A stretch of 64,000 bases of DNA from Rubrivivax rivuli (lineage in GTDB: Bacteria > Pseudomonadota > Gammaproteobacteria > Burkholderiales > Burkholderiaceae_C), in contig NZ_SACR01000001.1 in the NCBI RefSeq assembly GCF_004016505.1, forward strand, positions 372,001 to 436,000, given 5' to 3'. Below the pieces are notes generated by a model, which was given only the letters and a program-made list of their open reading frames with translations, ran no database searches and was not told the origin of the DNA. This document shows, piece after piece, positions 35,632 through 44,645 of this stretch (its first letter is position 1; each line of letters begins with the position of its first letter). The position numbers were made by a program, and so were the translations under genes.

Positions 35632-37020
35632 TCAGGCTTTCTTGATCGCGAAGCTGTTGGCGTAGGCGGCGGCCTTCTCGGGGTCGAAGACCTTGCCCAT
35701 GATCGTGAACTTCGGGTACGCGCCGGCCGGCACCGGCATGTCCAGCGCCTTCATGTGCTTCTTCGCGTCGGTGAGCAAGAAAACCTTCTCGGCGATCTGC
35801 TTGTAGTTCACGTCGCCCTTGATGTAGCCCCAGCGCTGCATCTGCGTGAGCATCCACACCGCCATGCTCTGCCAGGGCATGGGGTCGAAGTCGGCGCGGT
35901 CGGGCACGTTCTTCACGCTGCCCAGCCCGTCGGCGAACTTGCCGGTGAGCACCTGCGCCACCACGGTCTCGGGCTGGTTCAGGTAGGCCTGCGGGCTGAT
36001 GACCTTGGCGATGAGCTCGCGGTTGTCGGGCTTGCGCGCCATGGCCGCGGCCGTGAGCACCGCGCGGTACAGCGCGATGAAGGTGTTGGGGTTCTTCTGG
36101 ATGAACTCGGTGCTGGTGCCGAAGGCGCAGCAGGGGTGGCCGTTCCACAGCTCCTTGGTGAGCAGGTGGATGAAACCCACCTCCTCGAAGACCGCGCGCT
36201 GGTTGAAAGGGTCGGGGCCGAGGAAGCCGTCGATGTTGCCGGCGCGCAGGTTGGCCACCATCTCGGGCGGCGGCACCACGCGGATCTGGATGTCGGTGTC
36301 GGGGTTCAGGCCCGCTTCCGCCACGTAGTAGCGCAGCAGGAAGTTGTGCATGCTGTACTCAAACGGCACCGCGAACTTGAAGCCCTTCCAGCTCTTCGGA
36401 TCGCGCTTGTCCTTGTGCTTCACGCTCAGCGTGATGGCCTGGCCGTTGGTGTTCTGGATGGTGGCCACGTTCATGGGTGTGGCGGTGGACCCGAGGCCCA
36501 GGCTGATGGCCAGCGGCATGGGGCTCAGGAAGTGCGTGGCGTCGTACTCCTTGTTGATCATCTTGTCGCGGATGAGCGCCCAGCCCGCGGTCTTCACCAC
36601 CTCCACGTTCAGGCCCTGCTTCTCGTAGAAGCCCAGCGGCTTGGCCATGATCAGCGGCGTGGCGCAGGTGATGGGGATGAAGCCGATCTTCAGATCCTTC
36701 TTCTCGATCGGGCCCATCTTGTCCTGCGCCAGCGCCTGCATCGAGGCGATGGGCAGCACGCTGCCGATGGCCGCCATGGCGGTGTTGCGGCCCACGGCAC
36801 GCAGGAACCTGCGGCGCAGCGCGTCCTGCGGGAACAGGGCCTTGATCAGCGTGGCCTCGACGAAGGCGTTGGATTCGCTCTCGAAGCTTGCCGTCTCGCT
36901 GCGTGCGCGCAGTTCGGCGGCGGCGTGTTCAGCCTCGCTGCCGTGGCTGCCGCAGCGGCAGCCCAGGCGCAGCGGGCGGTCGGCGTCGTACAGGCCGTAG
37001 GGGTCGCGGTCTTGGGTCAT
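35632..37020 (-). CDS. cynA: Cyanate/nitrate-type ABC substrate-binding protein
   Basis: 462 residues from the ATG at 37020. An unusual polar extension (1-68), with CRCGSHGSEAEH near 21-32, precedes the Tat motif RRRFLRAVG (69-77) and a hydrophobic core. The mature part is NrtA/CmpA-like: KIGFIPITCATPLIMAKPLGFYEKQGL, HFLSPMPLAISLG, FKFAVPFEYSMHN and FLGPDPFNQRAVFE. It should capture cyanate, or nitrate or a related anion, in the periplasm. The cynS gene in the same operon favours cyanate. Confidence 0.9.
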   Translation of the reverse strand: MTQDRDPYGLYDADRPLRLGCRCGSHGSEAEHAAAELRARSETASFESESNAFVEATLIKALFPQDALRRRFLRAVGRNTAMAAIGSVLPIASMQALAQDKMGPIEKKDLKIGFIPITCATPLIMAKPLGFYEKQGLNVEVVKTAGWALIRDKMINKEYDATHFLSPMPLAISLGLGSTATPMNVATIQNTNGQAITLSVKHKDKRDPKSWKGFKFAVPFEYSMHNFLLRYYVAEAGLNPDTDIQIRVVPPPEMVANLRAGNIDGFLGPDPFNQRAVFEEVGFIHLLTKELWNGHPCCAFGTSTEFIQKNPNTFIALYRAVLTAAAMARKPDNRELIAKVISPQAYLNQPETVVAQVLTGKFADGLGSVKNVPDRADFDPMPWQSMAVWMLTQMQRWGYIKGDVNYKQIAEKVFLLTDAKKHMKALDMPVPAGAYPKFTIMGKVFDPEKAAAYANSFAIKKA

Positions 37021-37042
37021 GGCAGGTCCTCGGGGTTGCAGA

Positions 37043-37112
37043 TGACTGTAGGCAGTCACCCCCCCTTGCAAAATCGAAGCCCGGTCGAAAGCCTTGTAGG
37101 GCTGGCCCTACA
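37043..37112. promoter_or_regulatory. Two palindromes in the cynA upstream region
   Basis: TGACTG-TAGG-CAGTCA (37043-37058) and TGTAGGGC-TG-GCCCTACA (37095-37112) are both perfect inverted repeats. They lie 23-92 bases upstream of the cynA start, in the 230-base gap shared with the divergent receiver gene. They may bind a cyanate or nitrogen regulator. I do not see a sigma-54 consensus with correct spacing. Confidence 0.45.
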
Positions 37113-37250
37113 CCAACGGGCATGCCGGCGCGCGGTGCAGGGCAAAACGCACGCTGGCCCCGCCTGCGGCCGCGCGAAGCAGCAGGCACCGGCTTAAGCT
37201 GCCGGGTGCGGCGAGACAGCCTGGCCTGCGGGCCCGCCGATGGAAGACGC

Positions 37251-38240
37251 ATGAACCAAGAACTCCTGTTGTGGATCGCCGGGCTGGGCGTGCTGGGCAC
37301 GCTCGCCGTGTCGGTGGCGCTGGCGCTGCGGCGCAGCCGCCGCGAAACCGAGCGCCGGCGCGAAGCCGAAGCCAGTGCGCTGGCGCTGGCGATGGCCGAA
37401 GCCCAACGGGTGGCCGCCGAGCGCGCCGCCGAAGAGAAAGCCGCCGCCGAGGCCGCCGAACGCGCGGCAGAACAGGCCGCAGAGCAGGCGGCCGAGGCCG
37501 AAGCCCGTGCTGCGGTGCAGGCCGCCTACCGCGAAGGCGAGCGCCTGGCCGCCGAGCAGGCCGCCCGCCAGGCGGCCGAAGCCGAACAGCGTGCCGCCGA
37601 ACTGGCCGCGCGCGCCGCCGAGGCCCAGGCCGCCGAAGCCCGCGCCGCCGAGCGCCGCCTGGCCCTGCTGGAAGCCGAGCTGCAAGCGCGGCGCGAAGCC
37701 GAAGCGCGTGCCCAGGCGGAAGCCGCAGCCGTCGCGAAGGCCGAGGCCGAACGCGCAGAACAAGCCGCTGCGCAGGCGGCTGCAGAAGCAGCAGCGGCAT
37801 CGGCCACCGCCCTGCCACCGGCGGCGCCCCCGCCCGCCGCCACGCCCGTGCGCGCGCCGGCCGACACGCTGGTGATGGTGGCCGACGACTCCAAGGTGGT
37901 GCGTGTGAAGACCAGCCGCCTGCTGGCCCAGCACGGCTACCGCGTGGTGCTCGCCGAAGACGGCGAGCAGGCGGCCGAGCTCATCGAGGAAGAGATGCCC
38001 TTGGTGCTGGTCACCGACGTGGAGATGCCGCACATGGACGGCTTTGCGCTCACGCGCCACGTGCGCACGCACCCGCGCGCCGCGAACATCCCCATCATCA
38101 TGATCACCTCGGCCGACGACCGGCTGAAGGCCGCCGCCGCCGAAGCGGGCGTCACGCTGGTGCTGGGCAAGCCCTACGAAGAGGCAGCCCTGCTGGCGTG
38201 CATCGCCCAGGCCGTGGCTGGCGAACTGCCGCACGCCTGA
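37251..38240 (+). CDS. Membrane-anchored receiver-domain protein
   Basis: 329 residues from the ATG at 37251. One N-terminal helix (about 6-25) anchors a long Ala/Glu/Arg-rich coiled coil (about 27-185). An Ala/Pro linker then leads to a CheY-like receiver domain (about 205-325) with phosphoacceptor D256 (VTDVEMPHMDG), T/S at MITSADD and the lysine in LGKPYE. No output domain follows. Fusion of a transmembrane coiled coil to a lone receiver is unusual; it may be a docking or scaffold partner for a kinase encoded elsewhere. Confidence 0.88.
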   Translation: MNQELLLWIAGLGVLGTLAVSVALALRRSRRETERRREAEASALALAMAEAQRVAAERAAEEKAAAEAAERAAEQAAEQAAEAEARAAVQAAYREGERLAAEQAARQAAEAEQRAAELAARAAEAQAAEARAAERRLALLEAELQARREAEARAQAEAAAVAKAEAERAEQAAAQAAAEAAAASATALPPAAPPPAATPVRAPADTLVMVADDSKVVRVKTSRLLAQHGYRVVLAEDGEQAAELIEEEMPLVLVTDVEMPHMDGFALTRHVRTHPRAANIPIIMITSADDRLKAAAAEAGVTLVLGKPYEEAALLACIAQAVAGELPHA

Positions 38241-38462
38241 GGGTGCCTGGCTCGCCTCAGCCGGCTTGAGCGCGGCCGCGCCGGCCCGGGCGATGCACCG
38301 CCCCGCAGCGCTGAGACCCGAAATTCGATGTACGAAACCCGAAGGTGGCCCCTCTGTGAGCCGCTGGAGTGGCGGGCAGCAGGCCGTTCGGCCGCCCGCT
38401 GGCGAGGCCTCCAGGCCCGCCAGACCCCCTCCAGAGCCCACCACACCCGAGGAAATCTCACC

Positions 38463-39596
38463 ATGAACAAGCTGAAAAACCTGTCCGTTCTCGCCCTGGC
38501 CGCCCTGCTGGCGGCCTGCGGCGGCGGAGAGTCCTACGTCGAAGCCCAGGCCCCGGCCCAGGCGCAACCCTCGAACAGCACCGCGCGCGCACTGGCGGTG
38601 TCGACCAGCGGGCGCACGCTGGTCTTCACCTATGCGGTGCCCGTGAACGCCAAGATCGTCGTCGGCCCAGCGGCCGGACAGGTGCAGGTCTTCGGCCTGC
38701 CGGACGTGGCCGATGGCACCACGTACAACAACATCAACGCCATCGATTGGCGCAGCGGGGCGGCCGACGACGCCGTCGCCTTCGAGGTGACGCAGGCGGC
38801 CGAGTTCGACGTGCGCGTGGACACGGGCGCGGGCCAGAGCCAGGTGGACGTGAAGTGGATCATCCCGGCCGGCGCCCCTTCAGGCACCACGCCCAGCGTC
38901 CACATCGCCGCCGCCACGGGGCTCAAGAAGATCCAGGTGCAGCTGGAGAACTTTGCCGCCAGCACCAACTTCGCATGGACCCAGGTGCTGGGCGACGGCG
39001 ATGCCGAGGTGAAGGGCGAGATGCAGTTCAAGCAAGGCAGCCAGCAGGCCCGGGGGTTGATGGACCTGCGTTTCGGCAACGGCCTGAGCAAGGCCGAGCT
39101 GACGGTGGACAACGAATCGCAGAACCTGGCCATGGTCATCCGGCCCCGCAACGTCATGTTCCTGAGCACCAAGATCCTGAGCGATGACCCGGCCAACAGC
39201 ACCAGCGTCGACTTCGATCCGGTGGGCGTCGCCACGGGCAGCAACATGAACTTCGAGATGGTCTCGGCGGCCCAGAACGTCAGGCTCGGCGGCACGTTGA
39301 CCGGTGGCGCCGGCATGAACGAGCTCCTCTACAACTTCACCGCCCTGACCGCGGCCAACGTCAACGCCAACGTGTCAGCCATCACGGGGGCCGGCAACGA
39401 CAAGATCAACCTCGCCTTCAAGGGCCTGCCCGCCACGCGCATCGCACTGGCTGGCAACGTGAGTGCGGGCGCTGGCGACGACGAGGCCTTGCTGCTGACG
39501 GAAGGCATCACCACCGGCACCATCGGGCTGGATTGCGGTCCGGGCATCGACAAGGCCATCGGCTTCACCCGCACGTTGGGCTGCGAACTGAACTGA
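38463..39596 (+). CDS. Lipoprotein of unknown function with RTX-like repeats
   Basis: 377 residues from the ATG at 38463 (GAGGA upstream). The signal peptide ends in LLAAC with Cys19, then GGGE. The mature part is beta-rich. Near the C-terminus, GAGNDKINL, GAGDDEALL and GPGIDKAIG resemble degenerate calcium-binding nonapeptides. No family is recognised. The N-terminus (AACGGG, then TARALAVS) resembles the truncated lipoprotein at the end of this window. The upstream 222 bases hold a GGCC-rich hairpin and no gene. Confidence 0.75.
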   Translation: MNKLKNLSVLALAALLAACGGGESYVEAQAPAQAQPSNSTARALAVSTSGRTLVFTYAVPVNAKIVVGPAAGQVQVFGLPDVADGTTYNNINAIDWRSGAADDAVAFEVTQAAEFDVRVDTGAGQSQVDVKWIIPAGAPSGTTPSVHIAAATGLKKIQVQLENFAASTNFAWTQVLGDGDAEVKGEMQFKQGSQQARGLMDLRFGNGLSKAELTVDNESQNLAMVIRPRNVMFLSTKILSDDPANSTSVDFDPVGVATGSNMNFEMVSAAQNVRLGGTLTGGAGMNELLYNFTALTAANVNANVSAITGAGNDKINLAFKGLPATRIALAGNVSAGAGDDEALLLTEGITTGTIGLDCGPGIDKAIGFTRTLGCELN

Positions 39597-39630
39597 GCCC
39601 CGTCGCCCAGGCCCTGCGCTGGCGCGTGCG

Positions 39631-40281
39631 CTAAAGCAGGGCCTGCCGCACCGCCAGCAGCGCCAGCTCTACGTCGTTGCGCACCCCGGTCTTCTCCAGG
39701 ATGCGCGCGCGGTAGGTGCTCACGGTGTTGGGCGCCAGCACCAGCTGCTCGGCGATCTCGCCCACGCTGCGGCCGCCGGCCAGCAGGCGGAAGACCTGGA
39801 ACTCGCGGTGCGAGAGCAGGCCGTCCAGCGGCTTGTCTTCGGCCGCCGCGGCCCCGGGCAGCGCCAGCGCGCCGGCCAGCAGCTCGGCCACGCTGGGGGT
39901 GATGAAGAGCCCGCCGCGCGCCACGCGGCGGATGGCCTCCACCATCTGCTCGGCGTCCAGGCTCTTGTTGAGGTAACCCTGCGCGCCCAGCTTCAGGCTG
40001 CGCACGGCGTACTGGCGGTCGGGGTAGGTGCTGAGCATCAGCACGGGCAGCCTGGGCGCCTCGCTCTTGAGCTGGCGCAGGATGTCCAGGCCGTCGCGCT
40101 GCGGCATGGCGATGTCGAGCAGCACCACGTCGATGCCGCCGGTGCGCACCGCGGCCAGCGCCTCGGGGCCGCTGGCGGCTTCGGCAGCCACGCTGATGTC
40201 GGGCGCATCGGCCAGCAGCATGCGGATGCCCTGCCGCACGATGAGGTGGTCGTCGCAGACGAGGACGCGGATCTTGCTCAC
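39631..40281 (-). CDS. NarL/LuxR-family response regulator
   Basis: 216 residues from a GTG at 40281. The receiver domain has DD at 10-11, phosphoacceptor D56 and the lysine in YLNKSLDA. The LuxR helix-turn-helix (about 150-212) has LSHREFQVFRLLAGGRSVGEIAEQLVLAPNTVSTYRARI. The GTG overlaps the stop of the kinase gene (GTGA), so the pair is co-translated. It should be a transcription regulator activated by the adjoining kinase. Confidence 0.94.
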   Translation of the reverse strand: MSKIRVLVCDDHLIVRQGIRMLLADAPDISVAAEAASGPEALAAVRTGGIDVVLLDIAMPQRDGLDILRQLKSEAPRLPVLMLSTYPDRQYAVRSLKLGAQGYLNKSLDAEQMVEAIRRVARGGLFITPSVAELLAGALALPGAAAAEDKPLDGLLSHREFQVFRLLAGGRSVGEIAEQLVLAPNTVSTYRARILEKTGVRNDVELALLAVRQALL

Positions 40282-41384
40282 GCGGCTTCCAGCGGCATCA
40301 CCAGGCGCACGCGCGTGCCGTGGCCGGGCGCGCTGTCGATGAGCACGCGCCCGCCGAAGTGCGAGGCGCGCTCGCGCATGCCGATGACGCCAAAGCTGTG
40401 CGGGTCGGCCAGCGCTGCGGCCGGCGCGCCCACGCCGTCGTCGCGCACGTCGATGTAGAGCACGGGCTCGGGCGGGTCATCCACCGTGATGCGCATCTGC
40501 ACGCTGCGCGCCCGCGCGTGGCGCGCCACGTTGCTGAGCATCTCCTGGAAGATGCGGAAGACGGCGATGGCCAGCCCGCCCTCGGGCGGCGGCACGCCGC
40601 GCGCCACGTGCACCTGCAGCGTGGCGTCGAGTTCGCTGCTCTCGATGAACTCCTGCGCGTGCCACTCCAGCGCGGCCCACAGGCCCTGGTGGTCGAGGAT
40701 GCTGGGCCGCAGGTCGGTGATGATGCGGCCCACGTTGTCCACGGCAGTGTCGATGAGCCGCCCCATGCCCTGGCACTTGGCCTGCAGCGCGGCCTGGCCC
40801 TCCACGCGGCGGCCCAGCCAGTGCGTGTCCATCTTCAGCGCCACCAGCAGGCTGCCGAGCTCGTCGTGGATCTCGCGTGCGATGCGTTTGCGCTCGCCCT
40901 CGCGCACCGTCTCCAGGTGGTTGGCCAGGTCGCGCAGCTGCGCGGTGCGCTCGGCCACGCGGGCCTCCAGCTCGTCGTTGGTTTTCTTCAGCAGCTCTTG
41001 CGCGCGCTTGCGCTCGGTGATGTCGACGAAGGTGACCACGGCGCCCTGCACCACGCCGTCTTCGATGACGGGGTAGCTGCTGTACTCGGCCGGGAAGCTG
41101 CTGCCGTCGGCGCGCCACAGCACCTCGTCGTCGATGCGGCAGGGCAGGCCGCGGCGGAAGGCGTTGAAGATGGGGCAGTCGCACTCCGGGTAGTGGCGGC
41201 CGTCGGCGTGCGAGTGGTGGATGAGCTCGTGCATGTTGCGCCCGAGCACCATTTCGGTGCGGTAGCCCAGGGCCACGGCGGCGGCGCGGTTCACGAACGT
41301 GCACTGGCCGGCCATGTCGATGCCGAAGATCCCCTCGCCGGTGCTTTCCAGCAGCAGGGTGAGACGGTCGGTGGCGGTGGGCAT
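40278..41384 (-). CDS. Cytoplasmic PAS sensor histidine kinase, NarX type
   Basis: 368 residues from the ATG at 41384. There is no membrane helix. A PAS domain fills about 5-125, with HADGRHYPECDCPIF (58-72), where C69 and C71 plus C82 could bind metal or sense redox. The HisKA_3 phosphoacceptor is H173 in REIHDELGSLL. The ATPase domain follows (QEMLSNVARHARA, DDGVGAPA, FGVIGMRERA). It is a soluble NarX/NreB-like kinase paired with the overlapping LuxR regulator. Confidence 0.92.
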   Translation of the reverse strand: MPTATDRLTLLLESTGEGIFGIDMAGQCTFVNRAAAVALGYRTEMVLGRNMHELIHHSHADGRHYPECDCPIFNAFRRGLPCRIDDEVLWRADGSSFPAEYSSYPVIEDGVVQGAVVTFVDITERKRAQELLKKTNDELEARVAERTAQLRDLANHLETVREGERKRIAREIHDELGSLLVALKMDTHWLGRRVEGQAALQAKCQGMGRLIDTAVDNVGRIITDLRPSILDHQGLWAALEWHAQEFIESSELDATLQVHVARGVPPPEGGLAIAVFRIFQEMLSNVARHARARSVQMRITVDDPPEPVLYIDVRDDGVGAPAAALADPHSFGVIGMRERASHFGGRVLIDSAPGHGTRVRLVMPLEAA

Positions 41385-41534
41385 GGGCGGGGTGGCGCAA
41401 GGCGCGTGCCACCGCAGGCACGGCGCCTGGCAGACGCTGCAGCCGGTGCGATCGGCAGCCTGTCGCACGCCGCTTGGCAGGCCGGCGCCCGCGCACGACA
41501 GTGAGAACTCCTGCCGCACCCCTGAGCCCACCCC

Positions 41535-42674
41535 ATGCACAAACGCTTGCCCCACCCCAGCCGGCGCCAGCTGCTGCGCCAAGGCGCCGCCCTGGCCGGT
41601 GCGCTGGCCCTGGCCCCGGCCAGCCGCCTTGCGCGAGCCGAAACGGCGGCAGACCCCGCCGCCAAGCTGTTGCCCGCGCTGGACGCCCTGATGGCCCGCA
41701 GCGTGCCCGCCGACGGGCCCGGCCTGGCGGTGCTGGTGGCGCGCGGCGCCACGGTGCTGGCACGGCGCGCACGCGGCATGGCCAGCATCGAGCTGGGCGT
41801 GCCGCTCACACCCGAACACGTGCAGCGCATCGGCTCGGTGACCAAGCAGTACGCCGCCGCAGCGCTGCTGCAGCTGGTGGAGCAGGGCCGCGCACGGCTC
41901 GACGACCCGCTGGCGAAGTTCCTGCCGGCCTACCCCAACGGTGCCGCCATCACGCTGGCGCAGTTGCTGAATCACACGTCAGGCGTGAAGAGCTACACCG
42001 GCATCCCGGGCTACATGCACGGGCCGGTACGGCGCGACCTTGGCACCGCCGAACTGATCGCCGAGTTCAGCGCGCTGCCGGCGGATTTCGCGCCCGGCAC
42101 CGGCTGGGCCTACAACAACTCGGGCTACGTGCTGGTGGGCGCGGTGATCGAGGCCCTCACGCAGCAGCCCTGGCACGCGCAGGTGGCCACGATGCTGCAG
42201 CCGCTGGGACTGGAGCGCACGCTCTACGAAGACCCGCTGCGGGTCATTCCCGGGCTGGCCACGGGCTACGGCGAGCGCCGCGCTGCGGAAGGCGGTGGCC
42301 CGCGGCGCGCCGGCCTCGTGAGCATGACGCAGCCGCACGCCGCAGGCGCGCTGCTGAGCACCGTGGACGAGCTCTGGCAATGGAACCTGGCGCTGCACGG
42401 CGGCCGCGTGCTGCGGCCCGAGACCTACGCGCGCATGACCACGCCCGAAGGCGCGGCACAGAAGGACGGCTACGGTTTCGGCCTGCGCCGCGAAACCCTG
42501 TACGGCCAGCCCGCGCTGCTGCACGGTGGCGGCATCCACGGCTTCAAGTCGGTGCTGATCTGGCTGCCGGGACCGGCGCTCACCGTGGCCGTGCTGCACA
42601 ACGCCGACGGCCCGGCGGTGCACGTGGGCCGGCTGGGGGCCGAGATCGCCGGGCTGGCGTTGGCCGCGGCCTGA
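41535..42674 (+). CDS. Beta-lactamase-fold serine hydrolase, Tat-exported
   Basis: 379 residues. SRRQLLRQGAALAGALAL is a twin-arginine signal ending near ARAE. The class C-like motifs are S101-V-T-K104, Y193-N-N195 (YNNSGYVLVG) and HGGGIHGF in place of KTG. The family includes esterases, D-peptidases and beta-lactamases; the motifs fit esterase or peptidase activity as well as any. It is not evidence of antibiotic resistance. It stops 2 bases before the convergent CAT-like gene's stop. Confidence 0.9.
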   Translation: MHKRLPHPSRRQLLRQGAALAGALALAPASRLARAETAADPAAKLLPALDALMARSVPADGPGLAVLVARGATVLARRARGMASIELGVPLTPEHVQRIGSVTKQYAAAALLQLVEQGRARLDDPLAKFLPAYPNGAAITLAQLLNHTSGVKSYTGIPGYMHGPVRRDLGTAELIAEFSALPADFAPGTGWAYNNSGYVLVGAVIEALTQQPWHAQVATMLQPLGLERTLYEDPLRVIPGLATGYGERRAAEGGGPRRAGLVSMTQPHAAGALLSTVDELWQWNLALHGGRVLRPETYARMTTPEGAAQKDGYGFGLRRETLYGQPALLHGGGIHGFKSVLIWLPGPALTVAVLHNADGPAVHVGRLGAEIAGLALAAA

Positions 42675-42675
42675 A

Positions 42676-43323
42676 TCAGGCCAGCCAGGCCTCGGGCGCC
42701 GACAGCGCGGCCTCGAAGGCCTGCACGTAGCGGCCTACGTGCAGGCCGTCCATCAGCGCGTGGTGCACCTCCACGCTCAAGGGCAGCCAGAGGTGCGGAC
42801 CCTCGGCCAGCGCGCGGCCGAAGGCGATCTTCGGGATGCCACGTTCCTGCCCGCTTGTGCGCGCATGCGCAAAGCTCGTGAAGTGCAGCCAGGGCAGGGT
42901 GGTGAAGTACAGCAGCCCGGCGTCGGCCTCACGCGCATCGGCCATGGTGGCGCGTGCACGCGCTGCGGCCACGGCGGCCTGGCCCTGGGTGTGGAAGGAG
43001 GCCCAGTCGGGCGTGTGGTCGAGGTACGAAAAGCCGAAGCTCTCGTCCTCGCGCAGCACGGTGCTGCTGCCGTGCACCGCCTCGTACACACGCACGCGGC
43101 CGTCTTCTTCCAGCCGGTAGCGGAAGGGCTCGTGCAGGTTGGCCAGGCGCAGCGCGATGAACAGGCAGGCCAGCGAGAAGCTCTGCCCGCGCGCGGCCAC
43201 GGCGGCCTTCATCGGCGCGGCGTCCACGCGCACGCAGACGTTGAAGCCGGGCTGGTCGAAGCCGCGGAAGAACTCGAAAGCCTCGCGACGGGCCCAGGTG
43301 GCGGTGTTCAGGTAGGTGGCCAT
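42676..43323 (-). CDS. Chloramphenicol-acetyltransferase-like protein
   Basis: 215 residues from the ATG at 43323, the size of type A CAT. The catalytic HHxxxDG motif is intact (H187, H188, D192 in VEVHHALMDGLHVG), and FFRGFDQPGFNVCVRVD and FSYLDHTPDWASFH are family-like. Chromosomal CAT-like proteins often do not act on chloramphenicol, and activity cannot be told from the sequence. It is divergent from an MFS transporter gene, 50 bases away. Confidence 0.87.
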   Translation of the reverse strand: MATYLNTATWARREAFEFFRGFDQPGFNVCVRVDAAPMKAAVAARGQSFSLACLFIALRLANLHEPFRYRLEEDGRVRVYEAVHGSSTVLREDESFGFSYLDHTPDWASFHTQGQAAVAAARARATMADAREADAGLLYFTTLPWLHFTSFAHARTSGQERGIPKIAFGRALAEGPHLWLPLSVEVHHALMDGLHVGRYVQAFEAALSAPEAWLA

Positions 43324-43373
43324 GGCGGGATGATGCCTGCCGCGATACTGGCCCACCGAGCCCGCAGCCGCCG

Positions 43374-44618
43374 ATGTCAGCACCGCACACCTCCGCCCCC
43401 GGCCTGAACCCGCCTGCCCCGCCGGGCATGCAAGCGGCCTGGGTGGTGATCGCCGCGGGCGTGTGCGCCGCACTGCACGTGGGCAAGCTGGCGCCCGCCA
43501 TCCCCGCCCTGCAGGGCGGCTTGGGGCTCACGCTGGTGCAGGCGGGCTTCCTGCTGTCGGTGGTGCAGGGTGCGGGCATGGCGCTGGGCCTCCTGCTGGG
43601 CGCCTGGGCCGACAGCCTCGGCGGCCGCCGCAGCATGGCGCTGGGGCTGCTGCTGGTGGGCGGCTCCAGCCTCGCCGGCGGCGCGGCGCAAGGCCCCACC
43701 GCAACCACCTGGCTGCTGGCCAGCCGCGTGCTGGAGGGCCTGGGCTTCCTGATGGTGGTGCTGCCGGCCCCGGGCCTGGTGCGGGCGCTGGTGCCGCCGG
43801 CCCGCACCGCCGCCATGCTGGGCGTGTGGGGTGCCTACATGCCGCTGGCCACGGCGCTGGCGCTGCTGCTGGGGCCGTTGGCGCTGGTGGCATCCGGCTG
43901 GCGCGCCTGGTGGTGGGCGCTGGGGGCCTTGAGCCTGCTGATGGCGGCGCTGCTGTGGCGCAGCGTGCCGCAGCGGCTGCCCCAGGCTGCCGCACCCGGG
44001 CCAGCCGCGCCGTGGTGGCAGCGCGTTCGGCTCACGCTGGCCCGCCCAGGCCCCTGGGGCGTGGCCCTGTGTTTCGCGGCGTACTCGGCGCAGTGGCTGG
44101 CCGTGGTGGGCTTCCTGCCCACGCTGCTGACGAAAGCCGGGGTCGGCGCGGCCTTGACGGGGGTGCTGAGCGCCTTCGTGGCCGCGGCCAACATCGGCGG
44201 CAACCTGACGGCCGGGCGCCTGCTGCAGCGCGGGGTGGGCGCCGGCTGGCTGCTCGGCGCCGGCTTCGCCGCCATGGCGCTGGGGGCGCTGGCCGCCTTC
44301 GGCACCACGGCCGAGGGCGCCCGGCTGCCGCTGGCGCTGGCCTATGGCGCGCTGCTGGTGTTCTCGGGTGGTGGCGGGCTCATCCCGGCCACGCTGTTCT
44401 CGCTGGCGCTGCGCGCCGCGCCCGGGCCGCAGACGGTGGCCAGCACGGTGGGCTGGATGCAGCAGTGGTCGGCCTTGGGCCAGTTCGGCGGGCCGCCGCT
44501 CGTGGCGGCCGTGGCCAGCGCTGTGGGGGGCTGGCAGTTCACGGGCTGGGCCACCGGCGCGATGGCGCTGGCCGGCGCGCTGTGCGCGGCCTGGCTGATG
44601 CGCCAACTGCCCCGCTGA
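43374..44618 (+). CDS. MFS transporter
   Basis: 414 residues with about twelve hydrophobic helices. The typical loop between helices 2 and 3 is GAWADSLGGRRSMALG, and the second half has a matching AGRLLQRGVGAG. It is of the cyanate/aromatic-acid-like major facilitator type, but no substrate can be set. It is divergent from the CAT-like gene, and export of a modified compound is one idea. It ends 27 bases from the convergent chemoreceptor gene. Confidence 0.88.
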   Translation: MSAPHTSAPGLNPPAPPGMQAAWVVIAAGVCAALHVGKLAPAIPALQGGLGLTLVQAGFLLSVVQGAGMALGLLLGAWADSLGGRRSMALGLLLVGGSSLAGGAAQGPTATTWLLASRVLEGLGFLMVVLPAPGLVRALVPPARTAAMLGVWGAYMPLATALALLLGPLALVASGWRAWWWALGALSLLMAALLWRSVPQRLPQAAAPGPAAPWWQRVRLTLARPGPWGVALCFAAYSAQWLAVVGFLPTLLTKAGVGAALTGVLSAFVAAANIGGNLTAGRLLQRGVGAGWLLGAGFAAMALGALAAFGTTAEGARLPLALAYGALLVFSGGGGLIPATLFSLALRAAPGPQTVASTVGWMQQWSALGQFGGPPLVAAVASAVGGWQFTGWATGAMALAGALCAAWLMRQLPR

Positions 44619-44619
44619 A

Positions 44620-44638
44620 GGCCGCCCGGCAGGCGGCC
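44620..44638. terminator. Hairpin between MFS and chemoreceptor genes
   Basis: GGCCGCC-CGGCA-GGCGGCC is a perfect 7-base stem that fills the gap between two convergent stops. There is no T run, so its strength is uncertain. Confidence 0.45.
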
Positions 44639-44645
44639 GCCGGGC

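Noticed and set aside
37060..37095. A sigma-54 promoter for the cyn operon
   Set aside because: A GG and GC pair is present on the minus strand but with 11 rather than 10 bases between, and the flanks do not match.
37375..37800. The repetitive GCC/GAG tract as a tandem DNA repeat
   Set aside because: It encodes an Ala/Glu coiled coil with varied codons; there is no fixed repeat unit.
42676..43323. Reading the CAT-like gene as an antibiotic resistance determinant
   Set aside because: The fold and HHxxxDG motif are present, but chromosomal relatives often act on other acceptors. There is no mobile context.
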